Positions 1 to 7,344 of a stretch of DNA of 41,986 nt are shown here, in pieces. The translations under genes and the position numbers were made by a program. The stretch's first letter is position 1. Every line of letters starts with the position of its first letter. The stretch is from Lachnospiraceae bacterium (lineage in GTDB: Bacteria; Bacillota; Clostridia; Lachnospirales; Lachnospiraceae). The notes beneath the pieces are model-generated. The model had not been told where the DNA came from. It worked only from the letters and a program-made list of their open reading frames with translations, and did no database searches. The stretch lies in NCBI GenBank assembly GCA_017460885.1, contig JAFUAB010000011.1, forward strand, positions 1-41,986, given 5' to 3'.

Positions 1-845
1 AGGAAATTTTTTCTTTTCGTGATCTTGAGGATAGCACCATTTCTACTTACGTCAGCTATCTTGTTCAGTTTATTGAATGGTTCGAGGCGGAGCTTCCCGA
101 CAAGTCAGTACGGGACGTCACGTGGCCGGAAATCCGGTCATACGTTGATTATCTCCGCACCGTTCGTAAGATCGGCAATCGCACCATCAACGTCCACATT
201 GCTCAGCTTCATCATTTTTTTCGCTACGTGCTCAAGCGTGACTGGGATAAATATGAGGTTCCCTATCTCCGTTATGACACGTCACTTCCAAACGTTCCCA
301 CGAGAGCGGAGATGAACGCCATCATTGATTCCATCACCAACGTCAAGCATAAGGCCGAGATAGCGCTTTTGTATTCATCCGGGATCCGCGTCGGTGAACT
401 GTGCCGTCTTAAATGCGGCGACATCCGGAGATCCACGGGATCCGTATTCATTTCCAAGGCTAAAAATCGTCATGAACGCTATGCCGTACTTTCAAATAAA
501 GCCCTGGAAATGCTTATCGCATACATAAGGACTGCCTACCCTGATGCCAGGTCTGAAGACTGGCTTTTTCCCGGACAGAAAAAAGGATCATATGTCGATG
601 ACCAGACCGTTCGCAACGTTTTCAACAATGCCGTTGCAAAAGCTAATCTGGCAGATCGCGGATTTGTCCTTCACAGCTGCCGTCACGCCTTCGGCCTTCA
701 TCTGTATGAAGCAGGAGTGGACGTCATGACCATCAAGGAGGCACTGGGGCATAAATCCCTTGCAAGCACTGAAGTTTACCTGACTCTCGGAATCGGCAAC
801 GGAAGGAGCGTGAAGAGCCCTTATGATCTCCCCGGGAATGATTGA
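1..845 (+). CDS. Tyrosine recombinase/integrase (5' partial)
   Basis: This gene runs in from the left edge; the open frame begins at base 3 and has no start codon in the window. The translated part begins with a helical SAM-like N-terminal core-binding domain (about the first 85 residues, with the stretch ELPDKSVRDVTWPEI and an HHFFRYVLKRDW helix). The catalytic domain follows and shows the full set of tyrosine recombinase residues: the first Arg in SSGIRVGELCRLK, a Lys in the beta-hairpin around FISKAKNRHERY, the HSCRHAF box (His-x-x-Arg), the LGHKS His and the nucleophile Tyr in STEVYLTLG. It breaks and rejoins DNA strands at specific sites. The 3' end reads into the truncated surface protein gene on the other strand, so this is probably the terminal gene of a mobile cassette. 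Several tyrosine recombinases in tandem are common in such cassettes, but only this one is visible. Confidence 0.9.
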   Translation, partial: EIFSFRDLEDSTISTYVSYLVQFIEWFEAELPDKSVRDVTWPEIRSYVDYLRTVRKIGNRTINVHIAQLHHFFRYVLKRDWDKYEVPYLRYDTSLPNVPTRAEMNAIIDSITNVKHKAEIALLYSSGIRVGELCRLKCGDIRRSTGSVFISKAKNRHERYAVLSNKALEMLIAYIRTAYPDARSEDWLFPGQKKGSYVDDQTVRNVFNNAVAKANLADRGFVLHSCRHAFGLHLYEAGVDVMTIKEALGHKSLASTEVYLTLGIGNGRSVKSPYDLPGND

Positions 846-1549
846 ACAGGATCAGCTGCCTGATTATCCGTTGCGAAAGGCATTGTTAGATTTCCTGTAA
901 ATCCTTCGCACCCTCTAAATGCATTTTTACCAATAGATGTAACACTGTTTGGTATCGCCAGATTTCCTGTAAATCCTCCACAACCCCAAAATGCGCCACT
1001 ACCAATAGATGTAACACTGTCTGGTATCGTCAGATTTCCTATAAATCCACTGCAATTATAAAATGCATGGTCACCTATGTGGGTAATACCATTTGACAAA
1101 TATAGTATTTTTATTCTATCTCTGTAATCTTTGTGCCAATTTTCATTTGCCTCATAGTTGAAATAGTAGTCTTTCATCCTCCCCGACCCTTCAATGTACA
1201 GCGCATACCCATCTTCTTCCTCTACAATTTTCCATGTGAGATTATCCCCTTCCGCTCCACACTCACCGGAATCGATTATCACTTCTCTTGTCGCATCATA
1301 AGCCTGAACTTCCGCATCATCATACACTATTGTATGATTTGCTTCCGATGAAGCTCCGGCATCATTAAGATTTTTTGAAATCTCCGAATCATCTAAGCTA
1401 TAACTGGTCGGAGAGCTGTCCCCCACCCCTGCACAGTCGTCTGATGCGGCTGATGATCTGAATGTAAAAATATCAACAGTCAAAATAATTGTAAGTATTC
1501 CCATGACACTCCATACTGCTATATTTTGGTTTATCTTTTTTACTTTCAT
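821..1549 (-). pseudogene. BspA-like leucine-rich-repeat surface protein, 3' end lost
   Basis: The 242-residue frame starts with a signal peptide: Lys-rich N-terminus, hydrophobic stretch from about residue 9 to 32, and a possible SSAA cleavage site near residue 35. A spacer region is followed by three LRR_5 (BspA-type) repeats with the pattern SVTSIG..AF.GC.GF.GNL. The last repeat breaks off after GNLTMP near base 879. The final 20 residues look nothing like the repeats and are encoded by the end of the recombinase cassette on the opposite strand. BspA-type proteins are secreted or surface adhesins, usually several hundred residues long. I therefore read this as a surface protein gene truncated by insertion. 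It may still give a short secreted protein. The start ATG has a weak ribosome site (AAGGATGGGG). Confidence 0.75.
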
Positions 1550-1686
1550 ACACTACCCCATCCTTTCCATCTACGATTTAAAAAATGTAATTCTTTGGAA
1601 TTTTAAATAGATACTTATCAAACTAACAGTTCACTTTGGAGGCATCAGAAACAGCACACCTCTACTAAGACTATTTCTGTGAAAAA

Positions 1687-1737
1687 CCAAAAAAGGACGG
1701 ACACATATGTTTTCCACACATGTATCCGTCCTTTTGA
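1687..1737 (-). terminator. Rho-independent terminator-like hairpin
   Basis: Read on the minus strand, a 15-bp stem (GGACGGATACATGTG pairing with CATATGTGTCCGTCC, two G-U pairs) is followed by a T-run (TTTTTTGG). The two G-U pairs would be C-A mismatches in a plus-strand transcript, so it fits minus-strand transcription. No intact minus-strand gene lies directly upstream; the parent gene may have been lost. Confidence 0.6.
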
Positions 1738-1811
1738 TCGGAACGAATAGACCGGTCGCGACATACCGGTAAAAGGTTGGCAATTAACCCGTCACGCAGT
1801 ATAATAATCTT

Positions 1812-1887
1812 AAATGTTGATATAGCAAACATTTTACCTTTCCAAAATGTTGATATAATGTACATTTTAGCTTTCTAAAATGTTGAT
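1812..1887. repeat. 33-bp palindromic tandem repeat
   Basis: The 10-mer AAATGTTGAT occurs at 1812, 1845 and 1878, exactly 33 bp apart. Between copies lie two near-identical inverted repeats, AACATTTT/AAAATGTT (1828-1835 with 1844-1851) and ACATTTTA/TAAAATGT (1862-1869 with 1876-1883). The array ends 18 bp before the ATPase start codon and could be an operator array or stem-loops in its leader. Confidence 0.6.
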
Positions 1888-1905
1888 CGGAATCGTTCTC
1901 ACTAT

Positions 1906-2447
1906 ATGGAGTCAGGAATGTTAAAGAGAAAAGTTTCAGCGCAGCTTGAGCACTGGATTAAAAACAAGACCGGGAAATGCCTGATTGTACAGGGAGCCAG
2001 ACAGACCGGAAAAACTTATGCCATTGAACAATTTGCGGAGAAGAACTACGAAGAAACCATTGAGATAAATTTTAAGGAAACGCCATCAGCCACAGAAATC
2101 TTTTCAGGTGATCTAACCGTTGATTCCATGGTCATGGCTCTGCGTTTCAGATTCCCCGATAAAAAGATTCTTCCGGAAAAGACACTTATATTTCTTGACG
2201 AGATCCAGGAATGTCCGGAAGCAATAACATCACTAAAGTTCTGGGCTCTGGACGATCGATATGATGTAATAGTCTCCGTGTGATCCCCATAGAAGTTAAA
2301 AGCGGAAACACCAGAGCAAACTCTCTTACTTCCGTTATCAAAAACAGATCTGACATAGATTATGGATACAAATTAATAGATGGAAATATCGGTGTAAGCG
2401 ATGATGGCATAATAACGCTGCCACAGTATATGGTCTTTTTACTCTAA
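1906..2447 (+). pseudogene. DUF4143-type AAA ATPase, internally deleted
   Basis: The first frame (1906-2283, 125 residues) is the N-terminus of the ATP-binding family that pairs an AAA_14 domain with a DUF4143 domain. It has Walker A in GARQTGKTYAIEQF, Walker B in LIFLDEIQECPEA, and the beta-strand DVIVS. In intact proteins this strand is followed by GS and roughly 250 more residues. Here the sequence jumps directly to the far C-terminus. In the neighbouring frame (2280-2447) it reads VIPIEVKSGNTRANSL through PQYMVFLL and a stop, which is the conserved end of the family with its nuclease-like EVKSG motif. The join lies around base 2278-2283 and puts the two parts out of frame. Family members are about 400-450 residues; the biological role of the family is poorly known. 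Confidence 0.85.
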
Positions 2448-2468
2448 ACATCAAAACAACAACAAAAT

Positions 2469-2495
2469 GTGTCACCGGTACCGTCCCGGTGACAC
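2469..2495 (-). repeat. 27-bp palindromic repeat, also terminator-like
   Basis: A perfect 10-bp inverted repeat (GTGTCACCGG ... CCGGTGACAC). Read on the minus strand it is followed by ATTTTGTTGTTGTTTT, so it can act as the terminator of the gene ending at 2522. It matches in 22 of 27 positions the two tandem copies at 19634-19692, so it is also a member of a dispersed repeat family. Confidence 0.65.
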
Positions 2496-2521
2496 AACAA
2501 TATATTATATAAGATGATTTT

Positions 2522-3484
2522 TCAGATTATCTCGCAATACACAAGAGTCTGGTTGAGGAGCTGGTATGCAACCTCTCCGAATGTAACCGGTCCTGCAAAG
2601 GGAGTTGTCTTCCTGCCCTCCAGATTACCGTTGAGATAATTGAGGATACAGTTACATGAGAACACGGGATCGTGCGCACCTGCCGCATCTATCCGGTTTT
2701 TGAATTCCGTGGCATAATCCTCCACCCTGGTCGCAAACCTGTATTCGATACCTTTAAATACCGGCGCATAAAGATCTACGGAGCCTCCTTCGATCGCCTT
2801 GATCGATGTATTGATATATGAGCCGTTATAATCCGCAACCAGCGGCATACCCGTATCTATGTTCTTCTTTTTGATATATTCGGCAAAATTGATCTCCTGT
2901 CCGTTTACTATGCAGTCAGATACAGTCAGTTCATTATCGGGGAACATTATGATCGGATCGGTCTTATCATCCTCGAAGATATTTATCATGTTGATCATTG
3001 CGGTTTTGTCATCCGGAAGCTTGATATACATGACAACAGCCCTGTCCGAAAAGGCTTCTCCGGTCTGGCCGTTATAAACACAGATATCAGTCTGATCATT
3101 CAGATCCGTTCCCGCGATCCAGCCTATGGTCGGATGCATGAGGAGTTCCTCTACATCCGGTGCTTCCTTGGCAAACTTGGCTACAACCTCGGAACCGTAT
3201 GGCATGATAAGCATCGTAAGGCCGTTATCATAGCACTCTTCCACTATCTGAAAGATATTATACTTGCCATAGCTGGCGATCCTTACCTCTTCCCCAAAAT
3301 CAATCTCGTTAACGTACAGCCTTTCCTTTGTATAGATCCCGCCTTCCTCACTTATAAAATACGGGATTGTACCTCCGATCCAGTTGCCCCTCGGCAGCTT
3401 GGACATCAGGGAGATATCACCTGCGATATGCAAAACCTTCCCCTCATCGATCAATTTGGTAGTTTCTTCCAATGTGATCAGCAT
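2522..3484 (-). CDS. FIST-C-like domain protein, function unknown
   Basis: A 320-residue soluble protein without signal peptide or membrane segment. I place the start at the second in-frame ATG (3484) because AAAGGAGG lies 8 bases before it; an upstream ATG at 3517 overlaps the previous stop codon. The C-terminal third contains DPVFSCNCILNYLNGNLEG and FAGPVTFGEVAYQLLNQTLVYCEI. This resembles the FIST_C signature (a Cys/Asn-containing strand, then G..T.GE.....NQT). FIST domains are ligand-sensing modules often linked to two-component or c-di-GMP proteins, which fits the kinase operon just upstream. The middle has a run of beta-strands (NIFEDDKTDPIIMFP). The FIST-C assignment is an inference from the motif; the rest of the protein I do not recognise. 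Confidence 0.6.
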   Translation of the reverse strand: MLITLEETTKLIDEGKVLHIAGDISLMSKLPRGNWIGGTIPYFISEEGGIYTKERLYVNEIDFGEEVRIASYGKYNIFQIVEECYDNGLTMLIMPYGSEVVAKFAKEAPDVEELLMHPTIGWIAGTDLNDQTDICVYNGQTGEAFSDRAVVMYIKLPDDKTAMINMINIFEDDKTDPIIMFPDNELTVSDCIVNGQEINFAEYIKKKNIDTGMPLVADYNGSYINTSIKAIEGGSVDLYAPVFKGIEYRFATRVEDYATEFKNRIDAAGAHDPVFSCNCILNYLNGNLEGRKTTPFAGPVTFGEVAYQLLNQTLVYCEII

Positions 3485-3513
3485 TTCCGTAACCTCCTTT
3501 TTAGATATAATGA

Positions 3514-3732
3514 TCAAAGAGCTGCGATATTGGCAAAGTCAACCTTGGCTACAATAGGATATTTCTTCGCAAACTCCTCCAATTCATTCATGCATTGCCC
3601 CATACTGTCCTTATTGGCATTGACCCTTTTCTGCATTTTGGAGATCATCATATTAAAAGCAAGATTGGTCGAAGTATATCTGATCTCGCCCGACAATAGT
3701 TTTTCAAGTCTTTCCTTAATATCCTCACTCAT
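3514..3732 (-). CDS. Small hypothetical protein
   Basis: A 72-residue, mostly helical protein (start chosen at 3732, with GGAAGG seven bases upstream). It begins MSEDIKERLEKLLSGEIRY and includes a basic stretch around KMQKRVNANK. No family recognised. It lies 29 bp before the FIST-C-like gene on the same strand, so the two are probably co-transcribed and may act together. No transmembrane or metal-binding motif is visible. Confidence 0.6.
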   Translation of the reverse strand: MSEDIKERLEKLLSGEIRYTSTNLAFNMMISKMQKRVNANKDSMGQCMNELEEFAKKYPIVAKVDFANIAAL

Positions 3733-3909
3733 TTTTACTTCCTTCCGGTAACAGACCATTCATACAAATCAATATGTGTTATATGATTTTGTCATACCCC
3801 GGGAAAAAAATCAACCCGCACATTAACCGATTACATGCATTTTCCCGTGACAATTTGTCACATTCTGCCTGAGAACGCATTATTGATCCCGGTGATCATT
3901 TCCATAGAA

Positions 3910-6900
3910 CTATTCATTCAGCACCTCCAGGATGCCTGCGAAGTCATCAGACTGCAGCTTTTCGCGGATCACATCCAGCTTATGGCTGATATCATCGGGG
4001 AATTCATACTCCCCGATCTCGCCGAGGATCTCCTCGATAGACTCTCTGTCCTCACTCTCGGCAGCTTCTCTTGTTCCCTCCACTACTGTTTCTATCAGGA
4101 AGTCATCAGCCTTGGGTCTTCCCTGAGTCTCTATGGTGTCTCCTTCTCCCTTTTCATCATCCTCAGTCAGAACTCCTCTCAGGATGTCTTCATATTTCAG
4201 GTATTCCTGCATGAACCCCGAATGCTTCTCATTGATATAATCCAGATCAACGGCTTTACCGGCATTCTCCAGCAGCTGTGCCTCATCCGCCAGGGCCGTG
4301 GCACCTATCAGTCTGGCAGAGCTCTTTAGCGCATGAACCTTGATGGCATAGTTCTCCCAGTCGCCGCCATCATAGTATCCCTGAATCTCGTTATACTTAT
4401 CATGGATCGAATCATAGAACATCTTAAGTATGGATCTGTAAGCATCTTCCGACCCGCTTATCTGAATTGCGGCATCTCCGTCTATGGATTCGATCTTCTG
4501 ATACCATGCAAGCTCGTCCCCGGAAGCGGATGCCTCTTCATACTGATCATTATCCGGTTCATCTGCGATCTGTGTCTGATCCAGATCGGTCTCGTCGAAT
4601 TCTGTATATGTACTACCGGCGTAATCGTTTTCCTCCTCAAAATACGAACCCAGATTATATGATCTGTTGCTCTTGACAAAATACAGTATTCCGAAGGTGC
4701 CAGGGCCGCAGTTGGATGCTATGGCAGCCGACGCCTGTTTGAAGATAACACGTTCAAAATAAGCTATCCTGCTGATCTCCTCCTGGATCCACTGCAGCGT
4801 TTCGGTAGGCACGTCTACATATGTTATAAACACGATCTCCGAATCCGGTATAACATCAGACGGGAATGCTTTCCTTATATAACCCCTGTATGCCCTTCTT
4901 GTACTGCCTATCCACGCTCCCCCCACTCCGGATCTGTCATCTCTGATCCTCAGCATCGGATGCAGGTTGAGTAATCTGGTAAGCATATGCACCTTAGTGC
5001 TGACCAGATTCTTCTTGACCATATAATCGGTCGTATCAATGATAAAGCTGCACTTGAGCCTTTTTTTGACCGATTCCAGTTCCGCAATGATCTCTTCAAC
5101 GGTAAAACCCTGACGAACCAGCTTGTTGGCTATCATGACAAGGATTCCGGTTGAGCTTGACAGGCACTCGGAATTGACAACATATACATTATCAAACGAT
5201 CTCGCAGCCTCTGACGCAACATGATAGTCATCGCTCATACTGGTAGTTATGGCTATATGTATCAGGAAATGAGCTCTCTTGAGGTTATTGGCAAAGAATT
5301 CGGTGTAATCGGATTCCGTGGGTGCTGAGGACGTCGCATTTCCTCCCCTCTTCATATAGCGCATAACCTCATCCGAATCCATCTGAATGCCGTCCTTGAA
5401 TACTCCTTCATCTGTTTTAACCAGAAACGGAAGTATACTTATGTTTGCCTTCTTGATTATCCTGTCCGGAATATCGGCCATACAGGTAGTTGTGATCATT
5501 ATCTGTTCCTTGCCTATATATCCCGCACCTGCTTCGATATCCTCGAACATGCTCATGGATTTACTGCTGAGCATAAGCTTCTCGGGTGCGATATGCCGGA
5601 TAAGCATTTCCTCAAGGGATTCACCCGATACAGGCTTCACCAGATATCCGTCAAATCCCGCGCGGTTATAGAGTTCCCTGTTCTCACTCCCGGCATTGGC
5701 TGTAAGAACCACCACCGGCGTATTTCTGTTCAGTCCGCCCACCTGCTTTCTAAGCATTTCCATACATTCGATCCCGTCCATTTCTGGCATCAGATGATCC
5801 ATAAGGATAACATCATAATGTCGTTTAAGCGACATATCCAGCGCTTCTTTGCCGCCGGCAGCCTTATCGATGACCATCTCGGTATCGATCAGAAGCCTGC
5901 TCTCCACCTCAAGATTCATTTCATTGTCGTCTACTATCAGGATAGCTGCTTCCGGAGCGGTAAAGCTGCTTTCATATGTGCTGGTCCTGACAACCTGCTG
6001 ATTATGGATATTGAGCTCTCCGATCTCGGAATGATCCGATACGCCCTGACGGATCACGGCGGTAAAGGTAGAACCTTCACCGTACACACTGCTGACAGTG
6101 ATATTGCCGCCCATCAGTTCAATGATCTGTTTAACTATGCTTAATCCCAGTCCGGTTCCTTCGATCATCCTGTTCTTCTCCTGATCCACACGCTTGAATG
6201 CATCGAACAGGAACGGAATAGCCTCTTTCTTGATACCCATACCGGTATCGGAAACGGAAATATGCAGCAGGACGGCATCGTCCCCTGCCTCCTCACTCTC
6301 AATATGCAGACCGATCGAACCGGATGGTGTGTATTTAACCGCGTTATTTAACAGATTGATGATAACCTGTTTGATCCTCACCTCATCACCAAACAGAACC
6401 GAGGGAACCTTCGGATCTATGCTGACATCAAACTTAAGCCCCTTCTCATGAGCTCTCAGCCAGATCATATTGACTATCTCCGACAGCATATTGCCTATAC
6501 GGTAATCAACCGGAACGATATCCATACTGCCGGCTTCCATCTTCGAAAAGTCAAGGATATCATTGATCAGCGCAAGGAGCATCTTTCCTGCGCCCTGTAT
6601 TCCGGATGCATCCTTAACTATCTCATCGGATGCATTTTCATCACGGAGTATCAGTTCGTTCAGTCCGAGGATGGAGTTGATGGGCGTCCTGATCTCGTGA
6701 CTCATGCTGGAGAAAAATCTGTTCTGGGACACGGTCAGTTCTTCAGCTCTCTCGGCTTCCTTCCTGGCACGCTCATTTTCTGCCTTAAAAACCATTCCCT
6801 GGATCAGACTCATCAGAAAGCAGACCAGTCCCACAAGGATCACTGATATGAACATATCTATGTGAGTCATCCTGATCGTATGAACATAGATCAGATCCCG

Positions 6901-7344
6901 AAGCCGGTAGGCGATCTCAAAGCATATTCCCGTCAGTATCGTTATGGCGATAAGGGATGCAGTGCGCAGCTTGCCTGAGAGAACCATTCCGGCATACATA
7001 TAGGCAAATATCACCCATATAAAGCCGCCGCCTCTTAAGCCTCCTCCAAAGATAAAGATTACCGGAAGTATAAAGAATATCAGTAAGGCAACTACCAGCT
7101 TGATCGCAACGTCGACCCTATTCCGTCGCAGGCAGATTATGGTTATGACCGGCATGACTATCAGGGTACCCGCAAGAGTCAGGATCTCTACCATACTTTC
7201 ATCGGTCAGCAGATCACCCACAAATGCGATAAACACCGCAATCTCCGAAACAACAGTCAGGATCAGATACATTCTCTCGGTAAAGTCTCTTTCGGGATCC
7301 TTTACGGCGGCGACGAAATAATTGAAAAGCTTACGTATCCTCAT
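3910..7344 (-). CDS. Hybrid histidine kinase with REC, DegV-like and HPt domains
   Basis: An 1144-residue membrane kinase. Residues 25-185 hold about six transmembrane helices. HisKA follows with the phosphorylated His216 in SHEIRTPINSILGL. The ATPase domain has its N-box around 325-340 (Asn333), DTGMGIK at 366 and GTGLGLSIV at 397. A receiver domain spans about 467-583 (acid pair Asp472/473, phospho-Asp516 in LMDHLMPEMDG, Lys570). Residues 615-895 resemble a complete DegV/EDD fatty-acid-binding fold: ITTTCMADIP near its start, DGIQMDSDEVMRYM, TSSAPT, then an SMSDDYHVASEAA segment and SNCGPGTFGILYF at its end. An HPt domain (955-1060, His1004 in KVHALKSSARLIG) and a helical C-terminal extension complete it. 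The likely job is to sense a signal, perhaps a lipid, and relay phosphate through Asp516 and His1004. Its start overlaps the stop of the preceding kinase gene (ATGA), so translation is probably coupled. Confidence 0.9.
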   Translation of the reverse strand: MRIRKLFNYFVAAVKDPERDFTERMYLILTVVSEIAVFIAFVGDLLTDESMVEILTLAGTLIVMPVITIICLRRNRVDVAIKLVVALLIFFILPVIFIFGGGLRGGGFIWVIFAYMYAGMVLSGKLRTASLIAITILTGICFEIAYRLRDLIYVHTIRMTHIDMFISVILVGLVCFLMSLIQGMVFKAENERARKEAERAEELTVSQNRFFSSMSHEIRTPINSILGLNELILRDENASDEIVKDASGIQGAGKMLLALINDILDFSKMEAGSMDIVPVDYRIGNMLSEIVNMIWLRAHEKGLKFDVSIDPKVPSVLFGDEVRIKQVIINLLNNAVKYTPSGSIGLHIESEEAGDDAVLLHISVSDTGMGIKKEAIPFLFDAFKRVDQEKNRMIEGTGLGLSIVKQIIELMGGNITVSSVYGEGSTFTAVIRQGVSDHSEIGELNIHNQQVVRTSTYESSFTAPEAAILIVDDNEMNLEVESRLLIDTEMVIDKAAGGKEALDMSLKRHYDVILMDHLMPEMDGIECMEMLRKQVGGLNRNTPVVVLTANAGSENRELYNRAGFDGYLVKPVSGESLEEMLIRHIAPEKLMLSSKSMSMFEDIEAGAGYIGKEQIMITTTCMADIPDRIIKKANISILPFLVKTDEGVFKDGIQMDSDEVMRYMKRGGNATSSAPTESDYTEFFANNLKRAHFLIHIAITTSMSDDYHVASEAARSFDNVYVVNSECLSSSTGILVMIANKLVRQGFTVEEIIAELESVKKRLKCSFIIDTTDYMVKKNLVSTKVHMLTRLLNLHPMLRIRDDRSGVGGAWIGSTRRAYRGYIRKAFPSDVIPDSEIVFITYVDVPTETLQWIQEEISRIAYFERVIFKQASAAIASNCGPGTFGILYFVKSNRSYNLGSYFEEENDYAGSTYTEFDETDLDQTQIADEPDNDQYEEASASGDELAWYQKIESIDGDAAIQISGSEDAYRSILKMFYDSIHDKYNEIQGYYDGGDWENYAIKVHALKSSARLIGATALADEAQLLENAGKAVDLDYINEKHSGFMQEYLKYEDILRGVLTEDDEKGEGDTIETQGRPKADDFLIETVVEGTREAAESEDRESIEEILGEIGEYEFPDDISHKLDVIREKLQSDDFAGILEVLNE

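Larger units (their letters stand above)
1550..1905. other. Intergenic region, 356 bp, no gene
   Basis: No convincing gene lies here. A 64-codon frame on the minus strand contains a strong hairpin and resembles no known protein. The region holds a minus-strand terminator-like hairpin (1687-1737) and a palindromic 33-bp repeat array (1812-1887), listed separately. It separates the broken surface protein gene from the broken ATPase gene. Confidence 0.7.

Noticed and set aside
1671-1865. A 64-codon minus-strand frame between the surface protein and ATPase fragments
   Set aside because: It is made of the palindromic repeats and the terminator hairpin, has no ribosome site and resembles no family.
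3847-3861. A perfect 15-bp palindrome GTGACAATTTGTCAC between genes
   Set aside because: It is too short, lacks a T-run and has no repeat elsewhere in the window, so a terminator or operator cannot be supported.
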